10,133 nt of DNA from an uncultured Planctomycetaceae bacterium (GCA_937967755.1 CALBTA010000413.1:1-10133), one strand, 5' to 3'; counted from the stretch's first letter, positions 1 through 6,623 are shown. Notes: a model not told the origin generated them from the sequence alone. Numbers and translations: made by a program.

Positions 1-1258
1 CGTCGTTCCAATCGCTCTTGTAGCCGCCGCTGACCCACAGGCCGTCGATTTCGTCGCCCTCGATCTTTTTGAGCAAATCAGCAAACGAGGTCAGCCCGCC
101 GCCCAACCGCGTAGCGATTTCCTCGACGCCGCGACGGTTGGGACACTTCTCCGCCCGAATCACGAAGCCGTTGGGATAGGTTTCGTCCTCTCCTTCGCTG
201 GGAATTTGACCGACGGCGAGCAGCGCTTCCTCGTCGATATTCTTGATGTATTGGGCGAGCAAATAGGCTTCCTCGACGGTCAAGTGCGGCGAAAGCACTG
301 CGGCGAGCCGCTTGGATTTTCGCAACCGCTTGTCGATTTGTTCCGGCAGCGTCGACCAATCCGCTTTGACGACTTCGTCGCCGTCGCGCGTTCGCGGCTC
401 GACCAGCCGGTTTTCATCATGCACATGCTTCCAGCCGTAACGCCCTTCGTCGCACATCCACCACTGGTTGATATGCGCGTTCGGCCGCGGGCGGAGGCGG
501 TAAAGTTGATCCTGATTTTCGTCGACGTGGATCGAACACCCTGTGGAACATCCGGCGCAGACATTGTCGTGCGTCTTCATGAACCAGACGCGCTGTTCGT
601 ACAGGAAGTCGCGATCCCCCAACGCCCCAACCGGGCATAAATCAACGACATTGCCCGACATCTTGTTATCCAGCGGGTAGCCGGGAAACACGTCGATCTC
701 TTCATGCGCGCCGCGGTTGATCACCATCAACTCGCTAGTTCCGGAAATCTCGCGGGTGAACCGCACGCAACGGGTACACATCACGCAGCGATCGACAAAC
801 AGCGTGACGGTGTCGCCCATCGGCCGCTTGCGACTGGTGAACGGCTTCAGGTCGGCCCGCCGCTTTGGCATGCCGTGTTCGAAATAGTAGTCCTGCAGAT
901 AGCACTCGCCCGCCTTGTCACAGATCGGGCAATCGATGGGGTGATCGATCAGCAGATCTTCTTCAACCATCGCCCGGGCGTGAATTACCTTTTCGCTGTT
1001 GGTGACGAAGACCGTGCCATCCCCGGCGGGCGTTTGGCAGCCGGGGACCAGCTTGGGCACCATCGATATCTCGCCCGACTCGGGATCCTTCCGCCCGGTT
1101 TCGACGAGGCACATCCGGCAACTGGCAACGACCGACAGGCCGGGATGCCAACAGTAATGCGGAATATCCACACCCGCGCGCGCCGCCGCCTGAATGCCGT
1201 TAAGGCGTTCATCATCGCCGATTTCGATTTCAATTCCGTCAACCGTTACGACTGCCAT
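1..1258 (-). CDS. nuoG: NADH-quinone oxidoreductase subunit G (NuoG), 3' end missing
   Basis: Iron-sulfur subunit of the peripheral arm of complex I, passing electrons from NuoF towards NuoB. The frame is open from an ATG at 1258-1256 to the window edge (419 codons, no stop), so only the N-terminal part is present. Visible motifs: [2Fe-2S] ligands C36, C47, C50 and C74; the His-Cys3 cluster H106, C110, C113, C119 (HPIDCPICDKAGEC); a [4Fe-4S] set C158, C161, C164, C208; and C234-x2-C237-x3-C241-x27-C269, the N7-type spacing known from E. coli and Thermus. The start of the molybdopterin-oxidoreductase-like domain follows. The start is chosen because the sequence from MAVVTVDGIEIEIG matches the usual ferredoxin-like N-terminus. 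The Shine-Dalgarno is weak (AAAAGAG). It is last in the visible operon and is separated from nuoF by a 271-bp repeat-filled gap. Confidence 0.96.
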   Translation of the reverse strand, partial: MAVVTVDGIEIEIGDDERLNGIQAAARAGVDIPHYCWHPGLSVVASCRMCLVETGRKDPESGEISMVPKLVPGCQTPAGDGTVFVTNSEKVIHARAMVEEDLLIDHPIDCPICDKAGECYLQDYYFEHGMPKRRADLKPFTSRKRPMGDTVTLFVDRCVMCTRCVRFTREISGTSELMVINRGAHEEIDVFPGYPLDNKMSGNVVDLCPVGALGDRDFLYEQRVWFMKTHDNVCAGCSTGCSIHVDENQDQLYRLRPRPNAHINQWWMCDEGRYGWKHVHDENRLVEPRTRDGDEVVKADWSTLPEQIDKRLRKSKRLAAVLSPHLTVEEAYLLAQYIKNIDEEALLAVGQIPSEGEDETYPNGFVIRAEKCPNRRGVEEIATRLGGGLTSFADLLKKIEGDEIDGLWVSGGYKSDWND

Positions 1259-1360
1259 GGTTCGTTTTTCTCTTTTGCCCGCGAATGACGCGAATTTACG
1301 CGAATGAAAAAGTGGACCACGGAGAGCACGGAGAGGCACAGAGACAAGAGGAAGTTAGCA

Positions 1361-1386
1361 GTAGCAGAACTCGTGAGAGTTCTGGC
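1361..1386 (+). repeat. REP-like GTAG-headed hairpin, copy A1
   Basis: GTAG at 1361-1364 is followed by a perfect 8-bp stem, CAGAACTC (1365-1372) and GAGTTCTG (1377-1384), closing a GTGA loop (1373-1376), then GC. The layout of a 5' GTAG plus a short palindrome is the hallmark of REP elements. It pairs in inverted orientation with the copy at 1413-1438. Confidence 0.75.
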
Positions 1387-1412
1387 TTCAACATCTCAAT
1401 TCATCTTGGCTC

Positions 1413-1438
1413 GCCCGAAGTCTCACGACTTCGGCTAC
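1413..1438 (-). repeat. REP-like GTAG-headed hairpin, copy A2
   Basis: On the minus strand, GTAG (1438-1435) is followed by the stem CCGAAGTC (1434-1427), loop GTGA (1426-1423) and GACTTCGG (1422-1415), then GC. Compared with copy A1, GTAG, loop and length are identical. The only stem differences are two base pairs, A-T to C-G and C-G to G-C, each changed on both sides so that pairing is kept. Confidence 0.75.
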
Positions 1439-1529
1439 ATGCTTACGACCTCTCTGTGATACTTCGTGTCCTCTGTGGTTTTTGATTGCGAACACTATTG
1501 ATTCGCGGGCAGTTCCTTTCGTGATTGGT

Positions 1530-2885
1530 TCAGTGCAATTGAACGAGGTCCATCGCTGGTACGGGATCGGTTTCCATGTACCCGGATGGGTTGGTTGTTT
1601 TGATGTAGTCTTCGCATTCATCGCGCCATTTGCGAATCACGTTCTTGATTGGCCAGGCGGCTCCGTCGGCGAGGCCGCAGATGGTCGTGCCGGGCATGAT
1701 GCCGATCGAATCGCCAATTTCCAGCAGCAATTCCAAATCGATCAGCCGGCCGCGGCCCGCGCGGATGCGATCCATCATCCGCAGCGCCCAACTGGTGCCT
1801 TCGCGGCAGGGCGTGCATTGGCCGCAGCTTTCGTGGGCGTAGAAGCGGCAGCAGTTGTGCAGTACGTCGATCATCGACGTTTGATCATCAACGACCGTGA
1901 CCGCCGCCGTTCCCAAACCGAGGCAGTCGTACTTTCCGGGGCCGTTGAAATCGAGCGGGCAATCCAGTTCGTCGTGACGCAAAAATCCCATGCTGATGCC
2001 GCCTGGCACGGCCGCTTTGGCTTTGCGATTTTTCCAAACGCCGCCGCCGAAATCTTCGATCAACTCGCGGGCGGTAATTCCCAGTGGAGCTTCGTAGCAG
2101 CCGGGCTTTTCGATGTGCCCTGAGATGCAATACAGCTTCGGCCCGAAACTGCCGGCGTCGCGCGGGTTGTCGGGGTTGGGCGGCACGCCGATCGATTTGA
2201 ACCACTCGACGCCGCGATCCATGATGTGCTTGACGCAGGCGACCGTCTCGACGTTGTTGACCACCGTCGGCTTGCGAAACACCCCTTCGACCGCCGGAAA
2301 GGGCGGCTTGATCCGCGGCCAGGCCCGCTTGCCTTCGAGACTTTCAATCAGACCCGTCTCTTCCCCGCAAATGTACGCGGCCGCCCCGCGGTGAATGAAC
2401 ACGTCCAGCGAGTACCCGCTGCCCAAGATATCTTTGCCGAGCAAGCCCGCCGCGTAACATTCGTCGATGGCGCCTTGCAACCGCTTGAGCGACAACGGGT
2501 ATTCGTATCGCAAATAGATGTACGCGGTCGACGTCTTTGTCGCAAAGCTGCTAAGGATCAACCCTTCCAGCACCTGGTGCGGGTCTTCCTCCATCAAGAT
2601 GCGGTTGTTGAAAGTCGCCGGCTCGCTCTCGTCGGCATTCAGGCAAAAATAAATCGGCCCGGGGTGATCCTTCGGCAGAAAGGTCCACTTCAAACCGCAA
2701 GGAAAACCGGCCCCGCCGCGCCCGCGCAGGGCGCTGTTCTTCACGGTTTCGACAACATCATCCGGCGAGTTGTCCTTCAACACCCGGCGCAGCGACTGAT
2801 ACCCGCCAACAGCTTCATACGCGCGCAGCGTGTGGCTGTCTTCGTTGTGTACGTTGGCTAGTAGAACGGGTTGGAATTGGGGCAC
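1530..2885 (-). CDS. nuoF: NADH-quinone oxidoreductase subunit F (NuoF)
   Basis: NADH-binding flavoprotein of complex I. It oxidises NADH through FMN and passes electrons to its [4Fe-4S] cluster and to NuoE/NuoG. The 451-residue product shows the GRGGAGFP FMN/NADH loop at 55-62, NADESEP at 83-89, CGEETGLIESLEG at 173-185 with the following RPxxPPFP-type stretch, and cluster ligands C354, C357, C360 (SCGQCTPCREG) and C403. Length is typical of the family. The start is a GTG at 2885-2883. An in-frame TGA lies a few codons upstream with no ATG between, and the Shine-Dalgarno is poor. It lies 47 bp after the small hypothetical gene and, in transcription order, before nuoG. Confidence 0.97.
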   Translation of the reverse strand: MPQFQPVLLANVHNEDSHTLRAYEAVGGYQSLRRVLKDNSPDDVVETVKNSALRGRGGAGFPCGLKWTFLPKDHPGPIYFCLNADESEPATFNNRILMEEDPHQVLEGLILSSFATKTSTAYIYLRYEYPLSLKRLQGAIDECYAAGLLGKDILGSGYSLDVFIHRGAAAYICGEETGLIESLEGKRAWPRIKPPFPAVEGVFRKPTVVNNVETVACVKHIMDRGVEWFKSIGVPPNPDNPRDAGSFGPKLYCISGHIEKPGCYEAPLGITARELIEDFGGGVWKNRKAKAAVPGGISMGFLRHDELDCPLDFNGPGKYDCLGLGTAAVTVVDDQTSMIDVLHNCCRFYAHESCGQCTPCREGTSWALRMMDRIRAGRGRLIDLELLLEIGDSIGIMPGTTICGLADGAAWPIKNVIRKWRDECEDYIKTTNPSGYMETDPVPAMDLVQLH

Positions 2886-2932
2886 TATACGATCTCGAGA
2901 TTCTTCGTGTGGGAATCAGATCCTCAGTCCAG

Positions 2933-3226
2933 TTAATTCATCAGTTTCCGATCATCCGATTCGTATGCTTTGGCAACGATGTCGCCGCGACAATCGCGAC
3001 ACATGGCTTCCAACCGCCTTAATTCGCCAGTTAACGCATTGTCTATCTTGGCTCGCAACTCCAGCAACTCATCAAGAGAAATATCGATGTGCCAGGTGTG
3101 GTTCTCCGATTTTCGCGTTTCGTGTTCCAACACCAATTCCATACGTGGCATTGATGAACCGAAAAGCGAATCAATGGACAGGCTTTCAATATGCCCCTGG
3201 CGGGCGTGCTCACCTGGGTTAACCAT
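2933..3226 (-). CDS. Small hypothetical protein inserted in the nuo operon (97 aa)
   Basis: I do not recognise this protein. It has 97 residues and is largely charged and hydrophilic, with a likely amphipathic helical stretch around 50-75 (LDELLELRAKIDNALTGEL) and a CRDC pair near residues 75-78. No signal peptide or membrane segment is seen. The case that it is a real gene: same strand as the operon; tight fit between nuoE (42-bp gap) and nuoF (47-bp gap); and the clearest Shine-Dalgarno in the operon, AAAGGGG at 3238-3232, five bases before the ATG at 3226-3224. Its third codon positions look less GC-rich than those of the nuo genes, which suggests later insertion. It is not a known complex I subunit. 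A regulatory or unrelated role is equally possible. Confidence 0.7.
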   Translation of the reverse strand: MVNPGEHARQGHIESLSIDSLFGSSMPRMELVLEHETRKSENHTWHIDISLDELLELRAKIDNALTGELRRLEAMCRDCRGDIVAKAYESDDRKLMN

Positions 3227-3231
3227 CGCAT

Positions 3232-3238
3232 CCCCTTT
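3232..3238 (-). promoter_or_regulatory. Strong Shine-Dalgarno of the small hypothetical gene
   Basis: The minus-strand sequence AAAGGGG lies five bases before the ATG at 3226. Most nuo genes here lack a site this good, so it both fixes the start and supports translation of this otherwise unrecognised gene. Confidence 0.65.
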
Positions 3239-3268
3239 ACACGAAGATTATAGAAGTCGTTTTTGCCA

Positions 3269-3757
3269 CTATCGTATTCCCAACTCTTCCAAGAACCTGT
3301 CCGCCTTCGCGTTATCCAAATCCTTCCGCACGTCCTCGCCCGCGAGCATACAAGGGGCAAACTCACAGGCCCCCAGGCATTCGGCGGCTTCGATGGTTAG
3401 CTTGCCGTCGGGCGTGGTTTCGCCGGGGTTGATGCCGGCTGTCTCGCACAGGTGTGCGAGCACTTCCTCGCCGCCGCGCAGGGCACAGCTAATACTGCGG
3501 CAGACCCAGGCCCTGGTTTCTCCGTGCGGTTTCTCTTGCTTGAAGAAGCCGTAGAACGTCAGGGTGTCTTGCACTTCGGCGGGGTGCAGTTCTAGCAATT
3601 CGGCGATCTCAACCACCGCCTGCAGCGGCACATGCCGCAAGTGCGCATTGACAATATGCAGCGCCGGCAAAGTCACCGCCTGCTTGTTGGGGTAACGCGG
3701 GAAATACGCCTGTATCTCCGCGATCATCTGGTCAGTGAGGATCTTCTCGCTTGTCAT
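3269..3757 (-). CDS. nuoE: NADH-quinone oxidoreductase subunit E (NuoE)
   Basis: Thioredoxin-fold [2Fe-2S] subunit of the NADH module, partner of NuoF. The 162-residue length is normal. The N-terminal helical part (residues 5-70, including YPNKQAVTLPALHIVNAHL and TFYGFF) is followed by the cluster ligands C86-x4-C91 and C127-x3-C131 (AECLGACEFAPC). The ATG at 3757-3755 is the last of four tandem ATGACAA copies. The other in-frame ATG (3778) reads into a TGA after five codons, so it cannot serve as the start. There is no usable Shine-Dalgarno, so translation may depend on re-initiation or on the repeat itself. The gene follows nuoD after a 65-bp gap that is entirely repeat-like. Confidence 0.96.
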   Translation of the reverse strand: MTSEKILTDQMIAEIQAYFPRYPNKQAVTLPALHIVNAHLRHVPLQAVVEIAELLELHPAEVQDTLTFYGFFKQEKPHGETRAWVCRSISCALRGGEEVLAHLCETAGINPGETTPDGKLTIEAAECLGACEFAPCMLAGEDVRKDLDNAKADRFLEELGIR

Positions 3758-3778
3758 TTGTCATTTGTCATTTGTCAT
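3751..3778 (-). repeat. Four exact tandem copies of ATGACAA overlapping the nuoE start
   Basis: On the minus strand the heptamer ATGACAA is repeated four times without error, at 3778-3772, 3771-3765, 3764-3758 and 3757-3751. Each copy supplies an ATG, and because the unit is seven bases they fall in different frames. The last is the nuoE start. Copies 1 and 2 each encode a five-residue peptide, MTNDK, ending in a TGA that overlaps the ATG of copies 3 and 4 respectively (ATGA junctions). Confidence 0.85.
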
Positions 3779-3805
3779 TGGGCAAGTCAACAAGTGACGA
3801 ATGAC
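3767..3805. repeat. Imperfect hairpin upstream of nuoE
   Basis: Arms at 3767-3778 and 3794-3805 pair at 10 of 12 positions around a 15-base loop. One arm is formed by the heptamer repeat itself, so the structure could mask or expose the nuoE initiation region. Further GAATGAC-type units continue to 3820. Confidence 0.5.
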
Positions 3806-3822
3806 CAATGAACGAATGACCC

Positions 3823-5043
3823 TTACCTATCCAACTCCGCCGCAATGATATTCAAACTTCCCAGCACCGCGACCACGTCGCTCAAGGTGTGCCCGCGAAT
3901 TAAATGCGGGAAGATTGCAAAATGAATGAACGAGGGCGGGCGGCAGTGGGCCCGGTAGGCCACGTCGCTGCCGTCGCCGACGATGTAAAAACCCAGTTCG
4001 CCGTTGGGCGATTCGATCGCGCCGTAAACTTCTTCTTGCGGCACTTCAAAGCCGCGATTGTTCATTACCAATTCGAAGTGCGTGATCGTCCCCTCGATAC
4101 TCTGATACACCGCGTGCTTATCGGGCAGCGCTGTGCGCTCGTCTTCGCCGACGTTGATCGGGCCGGCGGGCAGGTTCTCCAGCGCCTGCTCGACAATCTT
4201 CAGGCTCTCCAGCATCTCCCGCATTCGCACATAATACCGGGCGTAGCAGTCACCGGTCTTCATGCAGGGAACCTGAAAATCAAAGTCGGCATAGCACAGG
4301 TACGGTTCGTCCTTCCGCAGATCACGCGTCACGCCAGAGGCCCGGGCGATCGGCCCGGTGGCGCTGAAGTTGATCGCTTCTTCCTTGGTGAGAACGGCGA
4401 CCCCCTTGGTGCGGTCGACGTAGATTCGATTCCGGTTGAGTAGTTTTTCCAGTTCTCCATGCACCTTCGGGAAGCCGCGAACGAACGCCCGAATCTTCTC
4501 AATCGTTACGTCGGTCAGGTCGTGAAACAAACCGCCGACCCGCGTATACCCAGGGTGGAACCGCTGCCCGGAGAGCGATTCGAAAATGTCGTAAATCAAT
4601 TCCCGCTGGTAGAACGCGTAGAGGAAGAACGTGAACGCCCCAGTATCCAGCCCCATCGCCCCGCAACTGAGCAGGTGGTCGCTGATGCGGCAAAGCTCCG
4701 CACAGATCACACGGATGTATTGGCAGCGCGGCGTGATCTCGATATCCATCAGATTTTCCACCGCATGGTGCCAGGCCACGCCGTTGGCGGCCGGCGAGAT
4801 GTAATTCATGCGGTCGGTGATGGTGACGTACTGGTTGTAGTCGAGGTGCTCGCCGAGCTTCTCAAACCCGCTGTGCAGATAGCCGATGTCGGGCGTCGCA
4901 TCGACGACCCGCTCGCCATCAAGCTGCAGCACCAGCCGCAACGTCGTATGCGTCGCCGGGTGCTGCGGCCCGAAGTTGAGCGTCCAGAGGTAATCGCTCT
5001 GCTGGGCGCGCTGCTCGTTGATTTCAGAAAGGGTTAGCGTCAT
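3823..5043 (-). CDS. nuoD: NADH-quinone oxidoreductase subunit D (NuoD, 49 kDa type)
   Basis: Related to the large subunit of [NiFe] hydrogenases. With NuoB it forms the quinone-reduction site at the base of the peripheral arm. The 406-residue product carries FGPQHPATHTTLRL near residues 24-37, with the conserved quinone-site histidines H28 and H32, then GYLHSGFEKLGEHLDYNQY (54-72), and ends with the family-typical VLGSLNIIAAELDR. The frame is open further upstream to 5235, but that part only overlaps nuoC in another frame. The ATG at 5043-5041, two bases after the nuoC TAG, gives the normal length and N-terminus. A G-rich run in the end of nuoC (GGGGGGA) may act as its Shine-Dalgarno. NuoC and NuoD are separate, unlike the fused form in E. 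coli. Confidence 0.97.
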   Translation of the reverse strand: MTLTLSEINEQRAQQSDYLWTLNFGPQHPATHTTLRLVLQLDGERVVDATPDIGYLHSGFEKLGEHLDYNQYVTITDRMNYISPAANGVAWHHAVENLMDIEITPRCQYIRVICAELCRISDHLLSCGAMGLDTGAFTFFLYAFYQRELIYDIFESLSGQRFHPGYTRVGGLFHDLTDVTIEKIRAFVRGFPKVHGELEKLLNRNRIYVDRTKGVAVLTKEEAINFSATGPIARASGVTRDLRKDEPYLCYADFDFQVPCMKTGDCYARYYVRMREMLESLKIVEQALENLPAGPINVGEDERTALPDKHAVYQSIEGTITHFELVMNNRGFEVPQEEVYGAIESPNGELGFYIVGDGSDVAYRAHCRPPSFIHFAIFPHLIRGHTLSDVVAVLGSLNIIAAELDR

Positions 5044-5045
5044 CG

Positions 5046-5540
5046 CTACGCATCCCCCCGCCGGATCACCGGGAAATTGTGCCGTTCGCCGCGGCCTTGC
5101 ATCGGGTAGTCTTTCCGCAATGGGAAGGCGGTGAACTCTTCCGGCATCAGGATGCGGCGCAGATCGGGGTGCCCAGCGAAATTGATACCGTACATATCGA
5201 ACACTTCGCGCTCCATCCAATTCGCCCCCCGCCAAAGGTCGGTCGCCGTGGGAACGCTGGGGTCAGGCTCGTTCACGTAGGTGCGCAGAATGATCCGCTC
5301 GTTGGTCGCGGAGTTGGCGAGCAAGTAGACCAGTCCGAAGCGATCGGTCGCGTCACGAAAGTTCAGGTAGTCAACACAGGTGATCTCGACGAGCAAATCG
5401 AAACCGCATTCGTTCTTGAGCAATGTCAGGGCTTCGTGGATGGCCTCGCAGGGGACGACAACGCGCGCTTGCCCTCGAAACTCGCTGACGGTGCAGCCGG
5501 CGATGCGCTGTTCGATCTGTTGCGTCGTCTCCGTACTCAT
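5046..5540 (-). CDS. nuoC: NADH-quinone oxidoreductase subunit C (NuoC, 30 kDa type)
   Basis: Structural subunit of the connecting module of complex I, binding NuoD. The 164-residue protein has the family signature near its C-terminus: [18 protein letters not shown] at 108-125, then LRRIL and PLRKDYP at 140-146. It is a short, stand-alone form with a compact tail (residues 147-164). Its ATG (5540-5538) directly abuts the nuoB stop codon (5543-5541) with no intervening base, and its own TAG is two bases before the nuoD ATG. This indicates translational coupling through nuoB, nuoC and nuoD. Confidence 0.96.
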   Translation of the reverse strand: MSTETTQQIEQRIAGCTVSEFRGQARVVVPCEAIHEALTLLKNECGFDLLVEITCVDYLNFRDATDRFGLVYLLANSATNERIILRTYVNEPDPSVPTATDLWRGANWMEREVFDMYGINFAGHPDLRRILMPEEFTAFPLRKDYPMQGRGERHNFPVIRRGDA

Positions 5541-6098
5541 CTACCTGATGACCGTCGATTGCCCCATGATTGGCAGTTCCGTCAAGGCGCGCTTGGTCTG
5601 CTGCCGCTGTGATGTGTTGAACTCTTTGCCGTCGAGCGTGCCTTCGCGTTGAATCTTCTCTTGCAAATCCATGATCGCCTGAATCAACTGCTCCGGCCGC
5701 GGCGGACAACCGGGGATGTACATGTCGACCGGGATGAACCGATCAATACCCTGCACCACCGCGTACGTATCAAACACGCCGCCGGTCGATGCGCACGCCC
5801 CCATCGAAATGCACCACTTCGGTTCGTGCATCTGTTGCCAGATGCGCTGCATCACCGGCAACATTTTCATCGCGACGCGACCGGCAACGATCATCAGATC
5901 GCATTGCCGCGGGCTGAAGCGGAACACCTCCGCGCCGAAGCGCGCCAAATCATGGCGACTGGCGCCGGTCGCCATCAGTTCAATGCCGCAGCAGGCTGTG
6001 GCGAAGGGCATCGGCCACAGGCTATTCTTGCGGCACCAACTGGCAAGCTCGTCCAGTTTGGTAATGACAACGTCGTCTGGTAGATCGACTTGGGACAT
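5541..6098 (-). CDS. nuoB: NADH-quinone oxidoreductase subunit B (NuoB, PSST type)
   Basis: Carries cluster N2, the final [4Fe-4S] electron donor to quinone. The 185-residue protein shows the tandem cysteines C36-C37 (ATACCGIEL) and the other two N2 ligands C102 (GACASTGG) and C131 (IPGCPPRPE). The spacings of 65 and 29 match those of the Thermus subunit. The C-terminal tail beyond about residue 150 is hydrophilic and moderately long. The ATG at 6098 gives the expected N-terminus, though the Shine-Dalgarno is weak. It lies 30 bp after nuoA, a gap that contains a short hairpin, and abuts nuoC. Confidence 0.97.
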   Translation of the reverse strand: MSQVDLPDDVVITKLDELASWCRKNSLWPMPFATACCGIELMATGASRHDLARFGAEVFRFSPRQCDLMIVAGRVAMKMLPVMQRIWQQMHEPKWCISMGACASTGGVFDTYAVVQGIDRFIPVDMYIPGCPPRPEQLIQAIMDLQEKIQREGTLDGKEFNTSQRQQTKRALTELPIMGQSTVIR

Positions 6099-6114
6099 GT
6101 CTATTTCGTATGGC

Positions 6115-6127
6115 CGCTTCGCAAGCG
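6115..6127 (-). repeat. Short hairpin right after the nuoA stop codon
   Basis: CGCTT and AAGCG form a 5-bp stem around CGC or GCG (depending on strand) in the nuoA-nuoB gap. On the minus strand it begins one base after the nuoA TAG. There is no U-tract, so it is not a convincing terminator. It may be a degenerate relative of the other TAG-headed hairpins in the window. Confidence 0.35.
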
Positions 6128-6128
6128 A

Positions 6129-6527
6129 CTATCTCCATTGCAATACGCCGCGCCGCCAGGTGTAGACCAGGCCGAGCGCCAATAGCGCGATGAACAACAT
6201 CGCTTCGGCAAAAACCAGCCCGCGCCCGCTGACCCAACCTTGACTGACGGCTGCATCAATACCCGCCGCATCGGTTGAAGCGACGGCCCAGGGGTAAAGG
6301 AACAGCAGTTCCACGTCGAAGATCAAAAACGCGATGGCCACCAAGTAGAACCGTACGTCGAACCGCCGGCGGGCGTCGTGAATCGGGTCCATGCCGCTTT
6401 CATACGGCATTTCCTTCACGGCCGAATTTCGCCGCGGCCCGAACAGATTCGCCACCCCCAACATCGCCAATGCCAGCCCGATGGCGACGGCAGCGAAGAT
6501 GAAAACTGGCAGGACGGCCGATGCCAT
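6129..6527 (-). CDS. nuoA: NADH-quinone oxidoreductase subunit A (NuoA)
   Basis: Small membrane subunit next to the quinone site and first gene of the operon. The 132-residue protein has three hydrophobic segments at about 5-28, 60-80 and 103-123. Between the first two is the family loop KEMPYESGMDPIHDARRRFDVRFY (41-45 is PYESG), and the second segment holds the conserved acidic residues in FLIFDVELLFLYPW (D71, E73). The loop after TM2 (82-100) is the variable part. The ATG at 6527 gives the normal length, though no good Shine-Dalgarno precedes it. It is transcribed divergently from the M20 peptidase gene across a 252-bp region that presumably holds the operon promoter. Confidence 0.96.
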   Translation of the reverse strand: MASAVLPVFIFAAVAIGLALAMLGVANLFGPRRNSAVKEMPYESGMDPIHDARRRFDVRFYLVAIAFLIFDVELLFLYPWAVASTDAAGIDAAVSQGWVSGRGLVFAEAMLFIALLALGLVYTWRRGVLQWR

Positions 6528-6569
6528 AAGTTCTTTGCCAATAACAGTTTAGGGGTGTGCAGCCAGACA

Positions 6570-6587
6570 TTGTGAAAGTTGTCACAA
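6570..6587. promoter_or_regulatory. CRP/FNR-family-like operator between nuoA and the M20 gene
   Basis: TTGTGA, six bases (AAGTTG), then TCACAA: a perfect 6-bp inverted repeat containing TGTGA-N6-TCACA, the core known for CRP-type regulators in proteobacteria. It ends 43 bases before the nuoA ATG and 193 bases before the M20 start. The regulator itself is not in the window, and the site may function differently in this lineage. No clear -35/-10 pair was found. Confidence 0.5.
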
Positions 6588-6604
6588 GCCCATCCCAAAA
6601 AAAT

Positions 6605-6623
6605 GCGGCCACTCGCGGGCCGC
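6605..6623. repeat. GC-rich hairpin in the divergent intergenic region
   Basis: GCGGCC (6605-6610) and GGCCGC (6618-6623) form a perfect 6-bp stem around a 7-base loop, followed on the plus strand by a CTCACTCACTCGC run. No T-tract follows, so it is not a standard terminator. Confidence 0.45.

Larger units (their letters stand above)
1276..1511. repeat. Nested palindromic repeat island between nuoF and nuoG
   Basis: Most of the 271-bp gap inside the operon is three concentric layers of inverted sequence. The outermost is an exact 11-bp pair, TGCCCGCGAAT at 1276-1286 and its reverse complement at 1501-1511. The middle is a 29-nt pair at 1316-1344 and 1451-1479 matching at 22 of 29 positions. 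It is built from CACGGAGAG-like units about 9-10 nt apart. The innermost is two inverted hairpins at 1361-1386 and 1413-1438. The three layers share nearly the same centre (about 1394-1400), so the transcript could fold into one long branched stem. No coding frame with recognisable similarity was seen here. Purine-rich CACRGAG repeats and CGCGAAT repeats like these look familiar from bacterial intergenic regions, but that is memory and not a search. Confidence 0.85.

Noticed and set aside
206..1288. Plus-strand open frames opposite nuoG
   Set aside because: They are antisense shadows of a gene with all expected Fe-S motifs, common in GC-rich DNA.
1261..1529. CRISPR array or small RNA gene in the nuoF-nuoG gap
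   Set aside because: There are no regularly spaced direct repeats with unique spacers. The structure is inverted and concentric, and no known RNA family was recognised.
2970..3554. Plus-strand open frame across the small gene and nuoE
   Set aside because: It is antisense to a clear nuoE and to the small gene with a good Shine-Dalgarno, and shows no family motif.
5044..5235. 64-residue upstream extension of nuoD in an open frame
   Set aside because: It overlaps nuoC completely, looks like low-complexity shadow sequence rich in Arg/Pro/Ala, and the ATG at 5043 gives the normal NuoD N-terminus.
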